A stretch of DNA of 64,000 nucleotides, taken from Branchinecta lynchi. Its lineage: Eukaryota; Arthropoda; Branchiopoda; Anostraca; Branchinectidae. Below are positions 1 to 11,740 of this stretch, piece after piece. Position numbers and translations under genes: made by a program. The stretch is taken from NCBI GenBank assembly GCA_023053575.1, contig JAKZAP010000007.1, positions 26,251,464 to 26,315,463 of the forward strand. The letters are read 5' to 3'. The notes below the pieces were generated by a model. The model was given only the letters and a program-made list of their open reading frames with translations, was not told the DNA's origin and searched no databases. The first letter of the stretch is position 1; the number at the start of each line of letters is the position of its first letter.

Positions 1-985
1 GCTAGTAGGAAGTTAAAATAGTAACTTTTGGGATCCGGTATAAACCTTTGATTTTGTTAGAAAGTGAATCCGTGAGAACGCCAGAATAACCCTCTAGTTA
101 ACATTTATTAAGTGTCCGATATTGGAAGAGTAACTGAAACGAAAGTCAACAAACACGTCCGAAAATGGCCACTCTTCATGTAAGCTTAGTCGCGAGTTCA
201 GAGTCAATGAAGTGGAACGACACAAAGGCGCGTAAAAACGCACCTGTATACGGACGACTACTCTTCCATTTCGATTTTTAATTTGCATTTTGTTTCTGCG
301 TGTCATTACTGTTTGTTGATAGTACCGCGGAGCGAGACGCAAAAAATACGTATTCTAATCAGTCATTGTGTTAACTTTGCTCCAGCGCCCGCACGATACT
401 GTTTCTGCACCTTTCGGAAAGTGCGCAGGATATATTTTCATCGCCCATTTTTGCCCGGATCTCCCGGAAAAGTTGTTCCGTTAGCTTAGTTTGGGAGTGA
501 CTTGGCGAATCTGAAGGTAAGTGGGATTTTACTTGGGATTACTTCATTAGCCGGACCATTTTTTTCATACGAACTTTTTTAATTAGAAATGAATGGAGGC
601 GATTCTATATTTTTTTGGCATCTTATAAAAAAAAAATAATTCACAGTCGAGAATAAAAATCCTCTGAAGATAAGAATCCGTTGTTTGAATGTTTGAATTG
701 AAGTAGAATAATAAATAAAAAATGAATAACGATATCGCTGCTCATTATCCGGCTTAGCCGAAACTTCAGGATCTGTTTCATCGTAATGATAGTTCTCGCC
801 AAAGAATATAAAAGAGGACATAATTATTGTAATGCTTGGCTAAGATTAGCAAAATAAGTTTTATTCTTAATTGAATTATCAGTAAAGTGAAGGTATAACT
901 GGGCAGTCAAGGGTCTATTTGGTTATAAATACCTGTTGGTTTCCAGACATACACTAATTGTAATAAAAATGGCTTTAGCGTCTAC
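1..985. other. Unassigned leading segment
   Basis: No protein family is recognisable here. A GC-richer stretch at about 340-512 ends in a good splice-donor context (AAG then GTAAGT at 513), so it could be an untranslated first exon of a + strand gene, perhaps of TPPP downstream, but nothing in the sequence proves this. A short + strand frame starts in a good context at 969 and ends at 1157; it resembles nothing I know. Confidence 0.3.
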
Positions 986-1919
986 CTATTTGAAAGGAAT
1001 TCGGAATATCCGTACTGCTTTCGTAAAACTGAAGAAAGATGTAACCTCTGCTGCAACAATCACAAATAACCGTAATTTCTTGAAGATTCGGAATTCATCT
1101 CTCAGAACACATGCACCAAAGCAATTTCGAATATTTTGTGGTTTGTCGCACTCATGAAATGTCCATGGTACGCTGAGGTAGCGAGGTTCTGCAAGAACTC
1201 GGAAACGATAAAATAGGAAGCGATGGCGCGTACTATTTGGAAACTCTTTATTCTTGAGGTATTTACATGAATTAAATCGTAAATACTGTCCTCTGTGCTT
1301 TAAAGCTAGAAGATGAATAAAAAATATACGAAATTCACAGACTGGAAACAAATAAACTAATACACTTACAAGATATGACCAGAAATAAAATGATGGGATG
1401 AAACTACGTAAATATTGGGCAGGAGAATTAGCAGGATATGGAGAAAACTGGTTGCCAGTGTTCCTGTCGGACCGACGTACGGAAGACGGGAGCGGAGGAG
1501 GGAATAGACTTCTTTTGAACAGAGGTACTGACTTATGTTGAAATCCTTTTCTTATATCACACACTACGCACTTGAAGGTCTTCTGCTGGTTCAGGTCAAT
1601 GTCTTGAGTGATTAACTGTCTGTGTAGGGGGGAGTCTTTAATGAAAGTGAGGAACAAATTAAGGCGTTTTTCCGCGATCTGACAAATAGGTTGTAGCTTG
1701 AAAATATTTCCGCGATAGTTTGTGTGACCCACAAGTCTGTCTCCAGGACCAACAAGGTTCGGTGGCTCAAATTTGACATACAAATCTTGAAGCAATTTTC
1801 GACGTTGTGGATTGAAATATGACGGGAAGTTTAAATTGTTGTTGAAAGTTGGCGTATTAGAGCTTATAGCTTGGGCACGCACGGAGCTACTCGATTTCCA
1901 ATGACACACCAACTGTCAA
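986..1919 (-). CDS. Unrecognised 308-codon open frame, possible exon
   Basis: This is the longest open frame in the first 11 kb. On the - strand a strong acceptor (pyrimidine tract ending CAG) lies just upstream of 1919, and the frame opens directly from it without a true ATG; the nominal first codon is GTG. The first about 125 residues have a gene-like, charged and hydrophobic composition with motifs such as NLVGPGDRLVG, LNLFLTFIKDSPLHRQL and KCVVC. The rest is rich in F, R and Y and looks like chance read-through. A possible donor (TGC then GTAGTG) lies near 1585, so a real exon would be about 1587-1919. I recognise no family, and it could be a transposon fragment or a chance frame. Any function would be a guess. 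Confidence 0.25.
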
Positions 1920-4240
1920 AGAAAACTTTTTAGATCACTAATGTAGATAGAGGTTTTCACAAGACGTCGGGGAGAAACACTAACTATCGTTTTTCGCTCT
2001 CGAAACTAGCACTAGCAATACCTAAAAAAAAAAAAAGAGTACTCCCTGGTCTAAATAAAATATAAATACAATATGCACGAATTCAATATTTTTTTTTTTT
2101 TCATTTCTCACAGGATTAAATGTAACTTGCTGATAAAGTCCAAATCTACAAAGCCGTAACCAAGGTCATCCTTGAGAAGAGAATATACCAGCTACTTGAA
2201 GAGTCGATAATTCTTTAGCCAATAGAAACGCCGAGAGGGGCCGACACAAACGTCGGACCCAGTGGCCATTCATTTTTGTCCGAAGTTCCGAACCAAGTAA
2301 GTATTTAATCGTGAGTAAACCAAACAAGGTATTTCACTCTATATACTAAACTAAAACTACATGACATCAAAAATAAAACACTAATCTAATCATAAAGTCT
2401 CGACTGAAGAAAAGTGATGACGCAACCAGTGATCACCAACTACGAAATTTCTAATCTCCTAGTTCTTTTTAAAAAAACAATAACAAGATTTCTAACATAC
2501 TTATAACTCACTGCTAAATTCAGACTAAAAGGAAAGCTAAGACCTCGTTGAGATAAACACAAATACAAGGACATTCGCTGAGTGTAATATAAAGGACATT
2601 CAAATAAAAGATGGCTGCAAGTTTCAGGAATTTCTATGAGTAGAAGTGCATGACAGTTGGAATTGGAAAATAAGTTTTTTTAAGCAGATGAACAAAAAAC
2701 TGACGGTACTTCTGCCACAGAATGGCAAGGGCTTAAGACTGATGTTCTCTTTGTCGGATTCTGTTTTCAGGCATTTGAAATTACCGCCATAAAACACAGA
2801 CATATCGGCTTTTCCGCGCGTTACAACTTGCTTGTTCGGTGTGTCGCACACACTTTCTTCTCCGCGAGGAAGTGCGGGACAAAATGTTTCGCGCAAAATG
2901 TCTTGAAAAAGAGCGGAATTTTGTCTAACCATCTGCTGTCGGTCTTATCAAATACATATCTTGACGTATGTTGTTATGGGGAGAAAATCAGACGTCACGC
3001 CTCAACGGTTCTTGGAAATTGATCTTACAGTTCATGATCTTATAATCCTTGCAAAATTCTGTTGCTGATAACAGTGTGGGAAAGGTCGAATGTTCTCAAA
3101 TAATCATGCACATCCATACAAAAACAGGATTAGTTTTTTCGACAGAAACACTGATTAACAAATAAAAAACAAATAAATAAAAAATAAAATGCCGATATCT
3201 TTGTGAGCAAATGAAACAACTGCGAATCTGCTCTCGCATTTCTGTTAGCTTAGTAATTATGTAGCAATAGCATTGGCATCATTTCGAGTCATCATCTGGC
3301 TGCATTGTCTGTGATGATGCCATCAGATTGCTGACGTATTATGCTGGTTAGACCGGCAAGCTGTTAAGTGGAACTGCTCCAAAGAAATCCTGAGACCACG
3401 CAAAACCACTCAAGGTTTTCCTTCTAACACATCTTTTTCTCCAAGTTTAAATCTCTTTGACCAGCCAAGTATATAAACCGGTCGATGTGAGATGAGACTG
3501 ATGCGTGGATCGTTCCCTGGGATTTATCTCCCAAGTTTGTTTTCAAGGCTTGGCGCCACGCTGGTTGGGAGGGGGATGATGATCTTCCGTCATGCAACAA
3601 GGCGTACGGTAAAGGAATGGGGGAGGTCGCGAAAGGGTTAAAAGGATGGCGATCTCTGACATTCTGCAGAACGCTCCAGCTTGAATTTCAGTTCTTAACC
3701 GAAGGTTCGACGCAAAATAATTGAAAACGGGGAGCGGTGTGGTTATAAAAAGCAGGAAGAGACAAGCAACCGAAAAAGACATGCATTTTTTCAGAAAATG
3801 TATTGGTTATGTTTTTGATCGAAGTTTGAACTTTCCTTCAAACTCAAGGGACTCTGTTTAAATACGGGAGAGACAGCTAAGACGGACCGGCAGATAAGAC
3901 GGACCTTTCCATTTTAAAATTCAGAGATTGGTAGTAAAGCGATCTAGTGGTGACAGTAAGGTACAGCCATCTAGCCTTCAGATCTGCCGAAAAAAACAAG
4001 AAGATTGGCTTATTAGTTTTCAAGAAAATTTAAGTTAATGTTTTAAGAGGAAAAAAATGATGTCAAGTACTTTTTGTGATCTCTGGTTTGGAAAATAATA
4101 AAGTTTTAGGGTTTTGTTACCAGACAGTTCCGACTCCCTACTTTCTTTAGAATTGATGACAAATCCATTCTGTGCCATCTAGCGAGTTTGGTGACAGTTT
4201 GTTTAAAATTTACCCGTTGCAGATAATACGGACCACATGA
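1920..4240. other. Stretch without recognisable gene
   Basis: AT-rich sequence with a poly-A run near 2023, a poly-T run near 2090, and short unrelated open frames. The text 'AAGACGGACC' recurs at about 3880-3905 and again near 4245-4260 and 4965-4978, hinting at a degraded local repeat. No coding, RNA or terminal-repeat structure could be supported. Confidence 0.4.
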
Positions 4241-4469
4241 TTTGTTGGTAAGACGGACCGGGGGTTACCAGGGGAGGGGCCTGGGGGGAAACCTGAAAGA
4301 CGAGGAATGTGTGAGATTGAAGTGTTGTTCTGGAAAACGATTTTTCCCTCATCCAATTTTCAAGAAACCACTGAAAAGGAACAGTCAGTTTGAAGGACGC
4401 ATTGATTCCGATCCCAACGTCAGAATATTAGATCTTATTATTATCTTTATGCTAAGTATCTGCTGAATC

Positions 4470-4752
4470 TCCCCCCATGGGCAAAAAATACAAAAATCAG
4501 TTCAAAATACCATCTTGCCGATCCTGTGACTGCGATTGAGGCAAGAATAAAGAAGTTTGGAAGTTCACTAAACAGATCCCACAGTTTATACGACTCATTC
4601 ACGTGCTAATGTTCGTATTCTCTTAGATTGTGGTTGTGTTAAAATGTTGTATTGCGTGTCGTTGTCGTTTTTTTTTCTCTTCTTTTCTATTTTGTCCGTC
4701 TCCGTCTCCAATTTTGATGGGAAATAAATTTTTTCATTCATTCATTCATTAA
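4470..4752 (+). mobile_element. 3' end of a non-LTR retrotransposon (LINE) relic
   Basis: A reading frame from about 4473 to 4605 ends in a short basic tail (ARIKKFGSSLNRSHSLYD then stop), typical of LINE ORF2 C-termini. It is followed by a T/C-rich 3' UTR, an AATAAA at about 4723, and a (CATT)n microsatellite ending near 4750. A polyadenylation signal followed by a short simple repeat is the usual end of CR1/Jockey-type elements. The body of the element is missing or unrecognisable. Confidence 0.4.
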
Positions 4753-6752
4753 GCTATGGAACCCCATCCCGTCTGGAAGGACGGCAAAAGGCATGACTTC
4801 ATACACTTCGTATTGACTTTTATGGCTTCAGCGTGTTGAAAAGAGCCACTGTGGACATTACTGTTTTTACTTTAATCATTTATATGAAATTAAATCACTG
4901 AATCTGATTACCATAATGATAATCGCCTTGCCCCCTCTGGTGGTCCATCTTGCCACCCCCTTCGGATAAGACGGACCTTTTGACCAACCTACCAAAATCT
5001 CTTTTATCTCATAAATGGTGTGGAGAAAAATTGTCCAAAAAAATAGCAAGGAAGCAGGGATGGCTAAGGATCGCTGTAGTCTTAAAAACAGTAATAAAGT
5101 GAACGGTGAGAACTTTGACGGCGTTTGAAACCGGAAATTCAGCCACCGGCTAAGCGGCGAACAAAACTTCGATCAAAAACGCAACTATTGTACCACACAC
5201 AACACAGGACGTTGGCCTACCAAGTCTCCCAACAAAAGTTGGAGGTTTCGTTTAATCTTGCCGTTCTTGTTGAAAGTGTTGTCGATGGACCTTTCAGCTT
5301 TTGGCGAATTTGCGCTGTTTCGCGCGGCCAAACAAATATTAAAAATTCTAGGTGCAAAACGAAACAGTGGTGAATACCGGCTTGTGAGGCTTGTAACACT
5401 ATAAACGAACTAGGGACAATGTAAAAGGAAAGTTTTCATAAAAATTCCTTTAAACTGCAACGTTTGATATGTCTATTTTACTCCCAAGCTAAACTTCAAG
5501 GGAGTGGATAGTAATTCAACACCTGCGAACCTAGATTGTTTAGTTTAAGTGATGGAATGATAATGATGATGGATTATTAATTATGATTATTTACAACCCG
5601 TCAAAATATGCACGAGGACCGAGTAAATAATAAGTAAAAAAAGAGAAAAAGAAAAGAAACACGAATAGAATTAACTTACGAAATGCACAACATAATTTTT
5701 GCCCTTAAAATTAAATTTAGATCGTAATAGTGTACGGTAGGCTCAAGCCTGCATCTAGGATTTTTTTTTTTGGGGGGGGGTGCCTTTCCGGGTTGGTTGC
5801 CTACGGGTCGGACAAAAAGGTACAAAAAAACATAGATCAGAGGGAAAAGCATATACAAATGATTATTTTTGTATGTTTCGGGGGGGGGGGGAGGGTGTCA
5901 ACCCCCTACCCCCCCCCCCCCTGGATACGGCCATGGGTAGGCTACTATGCATTCTCCCATGATTATCATTTTACTCGATTAACTTTATTTTGCAGAGTTA
6001 ATCTGCTGCCAAACTGACACTTCGTTGCATGTGCGTTTATCTTGCGCTGCGTACAGGTTGCGCAGCTTATCTTTCACTTCTGTAGCACCCCACTAGTAAC
6101 AAGTTTGGTTCACCATGAGCATGTTTTTTTGTTGTTTTTTTCGTCAGAAACTTCCATTTCCTGACAAATCTGATGCGTACGCGTAGACGCAACGCAATAT
6201 AACTTGGTTTTATTCTTGCGCTGCGTTTTATGTGTCTGTGTAAGCTCTGCGTTGTGTAGACGCAAGGACGGACGTAGAGGTTGCGTTGCGTAGCTTAGTT
6301 TGTAAGGCTCAACCCGTCAATGTGAAACCGGCCTTACCTAGTTTGAACGGTGTACAAAGTCTTGTCATGACAGTTTTCCCAAGACCGTGCCCTAGAACTT
6401 GCATGAGAAATTAGGCACAAATAAAATACGTTCTTTTGTTTGAATTTTACTGATATGGAAATAGAAGTAGGATAAATAAAGTACCAGACATGCCCGTAGC
6501 ATACACAAATGGCACTTTAATAATACTATCGTTTTTAAGGGAATCTTGCTGGGGGGTAAGGGAGATACTGTTTCCTGATATATTGAAGAGCACATCTCCA
6601 GGAGCAATTAGTGCGTTATGTAGATTTGTGTTGCAAAGTGTTAAAGTAAAAGTTGATCGGGCAAGTGCAGTTTAGTTTATGTAGTGATATATTAGAAGTA
6701 ATTATGAAGTTTTTTTGTTTTGTTGTATGTATATGGCCCTAAGGCTTTAAAT
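4753..6752. other. Unassigned segment with homopolymer G/C runs
   Basis: No gene is visible. The + strand carries a run of G at about 5772-5779, a longer G run near 5880-5890 and a C run near 5910-5920, which are prone to assembly error. At 5565-5650 the text (ATTTACAACCCG after an AT-rich microsatellite) matches the - strand 3' ends of LINEs seen at 22.0 and 41.3 kb, so a short LINE 3' end is likely there. Confidence 0.35.
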
Positions 6753-6780
6753 ACAATATTATTATTATTATTATTATTTG
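6560..6780 (+). mobile_element. LINE 3' end with (ATT)n tail
   Basis: The text 'gccctaaggctttaaatac' leads directly into a clean (ATT)n tail at about 6752-6778, the usual end of a non-LTR element copied on the + strand. No coding part remains that I can recognise, and the 5' limit is uncertain. Confidence 0.35.
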
Positions 6781-6908
6781 TATAGATGGATAGTAAAATC
6801 CTAACCTAAGGCTTAAGAGCTTAACATGAAGAACACACTGACACGAATAACGAGAATGTTAGCACGACAATGTCAGGAAAAGGACAAAGAAGCCTACATA
6901 CATCATAG

Positions 6909-8134
6909 AACAAGACCTAAGGTTTCGATGGGATCCCAAAAATCTAGTATTTGATCCAGACAACTGGGTCTTGTCTTCGCCAGATCCAGTATTCGCCAGG
7001 CTAATCATCTGAGAAAACCAGGTCCAGATATACCTCTATCAGCCATATCTATTTTGACGATACTGACCGAAACTTCCTGCTTTACTTCTGCCAAATTTTC
7101 GGTTTCGGTCGAATTCCGAGCGAACTACTTGTCCAGCAAAAAAAGAAAACTCAGAATCGAATTCAGCGTATCTCCTTATCCCTATAAAGGATATCTAATC
7201 AACTTCAAATAAAACTTTTACTTACAAACAAATTTCTGGTTTCAACCGGACTCCGAACGAATTGTATATCCGGGTGAAAAATGATCTGTCATCTAATCAA
7301 CTTCAAATAAAACTTTTGCTTTTATCGAATTTTCCGGTTTTGGCCGGTCCGGGTGAACTATTTGTCCAGTAGAAAATGCTTTTCATTTAAGTGTTCAGCA
7401 TGCCTTCTTACTCCTAAATCTGTCATTTAATCAACTTCGAATAAAACTTTTAATTTTAACCAACTTTCCGGTCTTTACCGGATTCCGGACGAACCACTTG
7501 TCCGACGAGAAAATGGTTTTCATCATCGTGTTTAGCATGTCTTCTTACCTCTACATCAAACATCTAATAAACTTCAAATAAAACTTTTACTTTTAACCAG
7601 CTATCCGGTTTTTGCCGGATTCCAGACGAACTACTTGTCCGGCGAGAAAATGGTTTTCACCATCGTGGTTTGCATGTCTTCGTACCCCTAAAACGAACAT
7701 TTAATCAACTTCAAATGAAACGTTTACTTTTAACCAACTTTCCGGTTTTTGCTGGGTTCCGGGCGAACTACTTGTCGGACGAGAAAATGTTTTGCATGTT
7801 GGTGATCAGCATGTCTTCTTGCCCCATAATCGACTATCACATTAGCTGTTTAAAAATATTTTGTTTGTCCCTTAATTTGAACCCCCACCCCTAAACGTAG
7901 GGCTACAGAGCCCATCTACGAACTTGACCTTACACTTGACCCAAAGAATCTTCACACCAAGTTTCATCAAAACGACGACCCAACGAACCCTCACACCAAG
8001 TTTCATCAAAATATCTCATTCCCTTCGAGAGTTATCGTGCTTACAGACGAACGGACAGACGGACGGACGGACAGACGGACAACTTTTGCGATGTCATAGG
8101 TATCCCTCCACTTACGTTTTGGGATCCCAAAAAC
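6909..8134 (+). repeat. Composite repeat family B, + orientation copy
   Basis: Left end: AACAAGACC..AAGGTTTCGATGGGATCCCAAAAA. Right end: a GACGGACGGACAGACGGAC tract, then CATAGGTATCC..CCACTTACG and TTTTGGGATCCCAAAAAC. Both ends carry the palindromic box GGGATCCC followed by A's. The middle is a tandem array of about 137-bp units (seen at 7458, 7594 and 7732), each with a 'CTTTCCGG..CCGGATTCCGG' core and 'ATCTAATCAACTTCAAATAAAAC'. No transposase is encoded; apparent proteins over this region are translations of the repeat. The ends-plus-tandem-core layout resembles non-autonomous Helentron/HINE-type elements, which is inference. Confidence 0.75.
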
Positions 8135-8580
8135 AGCTACGTTCTAATCTTTTAACCAATCTTGAAAAATCGCAAATTAAATTAAAGAGCGGAAATATAC
8201 TTTTGTTACTTAAATTTTACATTAGGATTCTCTACGTCGTCTCTTATTAAGTCCGAAGTCCGTCCAAATTTTGTCTGAATCAAGCTTTGGACGTTTGCTT
8301 TTTACAAACTTCGAAATAACAGTTTTGCGTGCCAAAAGCTTAATGGAAAACGGACCTGAAGTTTTTATGGAAACCTGGTCGCCCACATGCGATTGTCAAA
8401 AGTTCTCTCAAACATGACATCCTCAGCTGGCAAAGAAGTTGGTTGGGGAGGGCGGGAAAGGATTTTCACATACTTCCCCCTCCTAATCATAATCCCGAGC
8501 CCAAAGACCGTCGAAGCGCAACCAGTTCCAAAGATCCAACCAAAGCATTGTACGAGACAAGTTATATTCCCTTTGTGAGT
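8135..8580. other. Spacer between two inverted family B copies
   Basis: About 450 bp of otherwise unique sequence separates the + and - oriented B copies. It contains short open frames on both strands but no recognisable coding signal. Confidence 0.4.
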
Positions 8581-9995
8581 TTTTGAGATTCCAAAACGTA
8601 AGTGAAGGGATACCAATGACATCGCAAAAGTTGTCCGTCTGTCCGTCCGTCTGTCTGTCAGCACGATAACTCTCGAAGGGAATGAGATATTTTGATGAAA
8701 CTTGGTGTGAGGACTCTTCGAGTCAAGGGAAAGGTCGAGTTCGTAGATTGGCTCGATAGCTGCATATTTAGGGGAGGGGGAGGGGTTTAAAATTAAAGGA
8801 CGAACAAAATATTTGTGGCCCGTCTGTCCGTCAGTCCGTCTATCAGCACGATAACTCTCGAAGGGAATGAGATATTTTGATGAAACTTGGTGTGAGGACT
8901 CTTCGAGTCAAGGGAAAGGTCGAGTTCGTAGATTGGCTCGATAGCTGCATATTTAGGGGAGGGGGAGGGGTTTAAAATTAAAGGACGAACAAAATATTTG
9001 TGGCCCGTCTGTCCGTCAGTCCGTCTATCAGCACGATAACTCTCGAAGGGAATGAGATATTTTGATGAAACTTGGTGTGAGGACTCTTCGAGTCAAGGGA
9101 AAGGTCGAGTTCGTAGATTGGCTCGATAGCTCGATAGAGGGGGGGGGGGGGGGGGGGGGGTAAAATTAAAGGACGAACAAAATATTTTTTTAAAGCTAAT
9201 GAGATAGTTGATCACGGGGTAAGCGACATGCTGAACACGAATATGAAAACCATTTTCTCACCGCGCAAGTAGTTCACCCGGAATCATGCTAAAACCGGAA
9301 AGTTTGTTAAAAGTAAAAGTTTTAGCTGAAGTTGATTAGATATCCGATTTAGGGGTAGGGAGACATGCTGGATCCGAATATGAAAGTGATTTTCTCGTCG
9401 GACAAGTAGATTGGCCGGAATCCAGCCGAAACCGGAAAGTTTTGTCAAAAATAAAAGATTAATCTGAAGTTGATTAGAGGTTCGATTCGAGGTTAGTGAA
9501 ACATGCTGAATCTGAATATGAAAATTATTTTGTCGCCTGACAAGTAGATCACCCGGAATCCGGCCATACCCCAAAAATCTGTTAAAAGTAAAAGTTCTAT
9601 ATGAATTTCATTAGGTGTTCGATTTACGGGTAAGAATTCGTGTATAACCTTCAATTTATACCTGGACACATTTCTCCACGAATCCTGCTTATCTGAAGTT
9701 GATTAGAGGTTCGACATGGGGGTATGGTATGGGGATACACTGAATCTGTTTTTGAACTTCAATTTTTTGCAAGACAAGTAGTTCGCCCGGAATCCAGCTG
9801 AAACCGGAAATTTGGCAGAAGTAAGGCAGGAACTTTCGTCAAAGTAGACGTGACGCAGTCTATAGGGGTAAGCTCACATGCTGAATCCGTATTTGAACTT
9901 CGTCTTCTCCGATGATTACCACTGGACTTCTACAAGACCCGATTGTCTGTAGATAATACATTTTTGGGTACTCATCGAAACCTTTGGTCTTGTTA
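8581..9995 (-). repeat. Composite repeat family B, - orientation copy
   Basis: This is an inverted partner of the copy at 6.9-8.1 kb: it opens with the right-end box (gattccaaaacgtaagtg) and closes with the left-end box (atcgaaacctttggtcttgtt near 9975-9995). Degenerate internal units of the 'CGGAATCC..CGAAACCGGAAA' type run from about 9240 to 9830. It also contains a separate 185-bp amplification, annotated on its own. Together with the neighbouring copy it forms a very large inverted repeat with a spacer of about 450 bp. Confidence 0.7.
8659..9180 (-). repeat. 185-bp tandem triplication inside a family B copy
   Basis: Three nearly identical units start with CAGCACGATAACTCTCGAAG at 8659, 8844 and 9029, an exact 185-bp spacing. 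Each unit runs through the GTCC/GTCT tract, the 'GATGAAACTTGGTGTGAGGA' phrase and a G-rich segment. The third unit is broken at its end by a G run of over 20 bases (about 9139-9160). The near identity means a recent local amplification. Confidence 0.85.
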
Positions 9996-10896
9996 TCAAC
10001 GCACACTTGAAAAATCAATTTTTTTTTTGCTTTCGGAGTCTAATGGTTAAATGTTACGATTTTGTTTATGTTTAATTGTTGAATTGTTTGACTGTGTAGA
10101 AGCGTGTTTGTACATGGTATACCTGACGTGACGACAAATATTCCCTTTTTTTTGTTGACACCGTGCGCGATGTTTTTGAACAAAGAACATTGATGATTGA
10201 TTGAAACCTGTCGGGCTCGAGTCGAAATTTCGGCGTGTCCTTGCAAAAAATCTTATTGTAGTGTACAAATCAACCGGTAGATAGGCCCGGGATGGCCGTG
10301 ATGGCGGGATGGCATCACTACTGTAAATGACAGAAATGGAACTTGTACCGAAACAGTCTGAAAGAGCTGACTCTATTTGTGTTTTTAGATCAGATCAGCA
10401 TTATTTTGACCCATGTCGCGGGTTCGATAGGCAGGTGCCTTTTAAATTGAATTCGAAGATAAAACATACTCCTATTGCCTATTTGGCAGCTATGGCTATT
10501 CGGCAATCCGGCACTGGAGCGGGTACTCGCCTCTGAGGACATTTTCGTTTCGATTTCTCGGTATGTTATCGTACTATAAATGGCTTATTAATTAGCAACT
10601 TCGTAAAGAAGATTTGTTTCCATAGTTTCACTATGTTTTATTTAGTTTTATTAATTTTTATTTTTCTTAGGGGGACTTGTGAAAGGTATTTATTTAGTTC
10701 GTTGTGTTGTTACCCCACTTTGTCTGATTGACAGGCTGTAACACATTGTTATCCGGTTCTCTAAATGGTTTTGTGGGATCGGGCTTGTAAACAAGACTCA
10801 TTGATCATTTTTGTTATTCCGCCACTGACCTCCGTTGTCTGATTTGCAGGCTGTAACACAATTACTATTAGTCCATTATGTGGGGTATCTGGCGCT
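9996..10896. other. Region upstream of TPPP, no gene recognised
   Basis: No coding exon is apparent. A GC-richer block at about 10270-10560 ends in a donor-like context (TTCTCG then GTATGT at 10561) and could be a non-coding first exon of the TPPP gene; this is inference only. The phrase 'CAGGCTGTAACACA' occurs twice (about 10731 and 10847). Confidence 0.3.
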
Positions 10897-11355
10897 TTAA
10901 AGTTTAACTGTAAAGGGCTTAGGTAGTACAATCTAGTTACCCATCACTTATTCACCTAAAGAAGATTCAAAACCCGGCTAAAATGCGTTACTTCGTTGCT
11001 CTGTTATTCACGAATAATCGATTTTCAAATATTGGAATTTTCTTGTCTGATTTGTATGCTCTCTGCGCTTGCATCTGTGTTGTATGCTTGACAAAAACGA
11101 TGTACGAAAAGTGTGTTCACGCAGTGAGCTACCTTCCGTGACCTGATCACTGGCCACCAAAACGCCGCGTATGTATTGAGATTCAGTTTTTCTGCGTCAT
11201 AGTAGAAATTTGCGTTGTGAGGATGACCGTAGATATTCTGAACAGCAATCTAGAGCAAATAGTGAAAATAAAAGAATCCCTTAACACAGTCCTAAAAATG
11301 CAGTGTATTTAGTTAAACGATACAAAAATAAGTTGGCTTTTCAGTTAAACTTTAA
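10897..11355 (-). mobile_element. TTAA-ended MITE (family C), complete copy
   Basis: The 459-bp element begins TTAAAGTTTAACTG and ends with its inverted complement CAGTTAAACTTTAA, with imperfect inverted similarity continuing for a few more bases. Four further copies lie in this window (17.8, 21.2, 27.3 and 45.0 kb) and share internal text such as 'CTATTTGAAAATCG'. TTAA at both borders is typical of piggyBac-type target duplication, so a non-autonomous piggyBac-like element is the best guess. It ends only 62 bp before the first TPPP coding exon. Confidence 0.7.
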
Positions 11356-11420
11356 ATGTTTTTCATATTTCATTCGTGATACCATTTGTTCTTGGTGATA
11401 CTGAGCGCTAACTTTCAGAT

Positions 11421-11740
11421 ATGGGAGACCTTGCCGATACCACACAACTGGCTGCCATCGACGAAATTGCTGGTAAACTTGACGGCACCCAAATCTGCCA
11501 GTCGGCCCAACCGCAATCTCCCGTGCACCAAGCCGAACCAGGATCACCAAACCACCAATCGCCCGAGAAGCCACCAACGATCCAAGATCAGTTTCGCGTC
11601 TTTGCAAAATTTGGAGACTGCAAATCCGACGGGAGAACGATCGCGCTATCGCAGAGTGACAAGTGGATGAAACAAGCACACGTTATCGACGGAAAAAAGA
11701 TAACGACGACAGATAGTGGCATTTACTTCAAAAGGTTCAA
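11421..11740 (+). CDS. TPPP: TPPP/p25-alpha protein, coding exon 1 (residues 1-107)
   Basis: First coding exon of a tubulin polymerization-promoting protein (p25-alpha family; Ringmaker in flies), which binds and bundles microtubules. The ATG at 11421 lies 3 bases after an acceptor-like CAG (11415-11417), so a 5' UTR exon probably lies upstream. Residues 1-52 are a proline-, serine- and glutamine-rich disordered tail. The p25-alpha domain starts near residue 54 ([13 protein letters not shown]) and includes the family hallmark [16 protein letters not shown] (residues 88-103). The exon ends at a GTATGT donor (11741) in phase 2. Joined with 16466-16595 and 19914-20090 it gives 208 aa, close to the 190-220 aa of animal TPPPs, with all phases matching. 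Family assignment is very secure; which paralogue it corresponds to is not decided. Confidence 0.93.

Noticed and set aside
8659..9180. CRISPR-like direct repeats
   Set aside because: 185-bp near-identical units with no spacers in an animal genome; a local tandem amplification.
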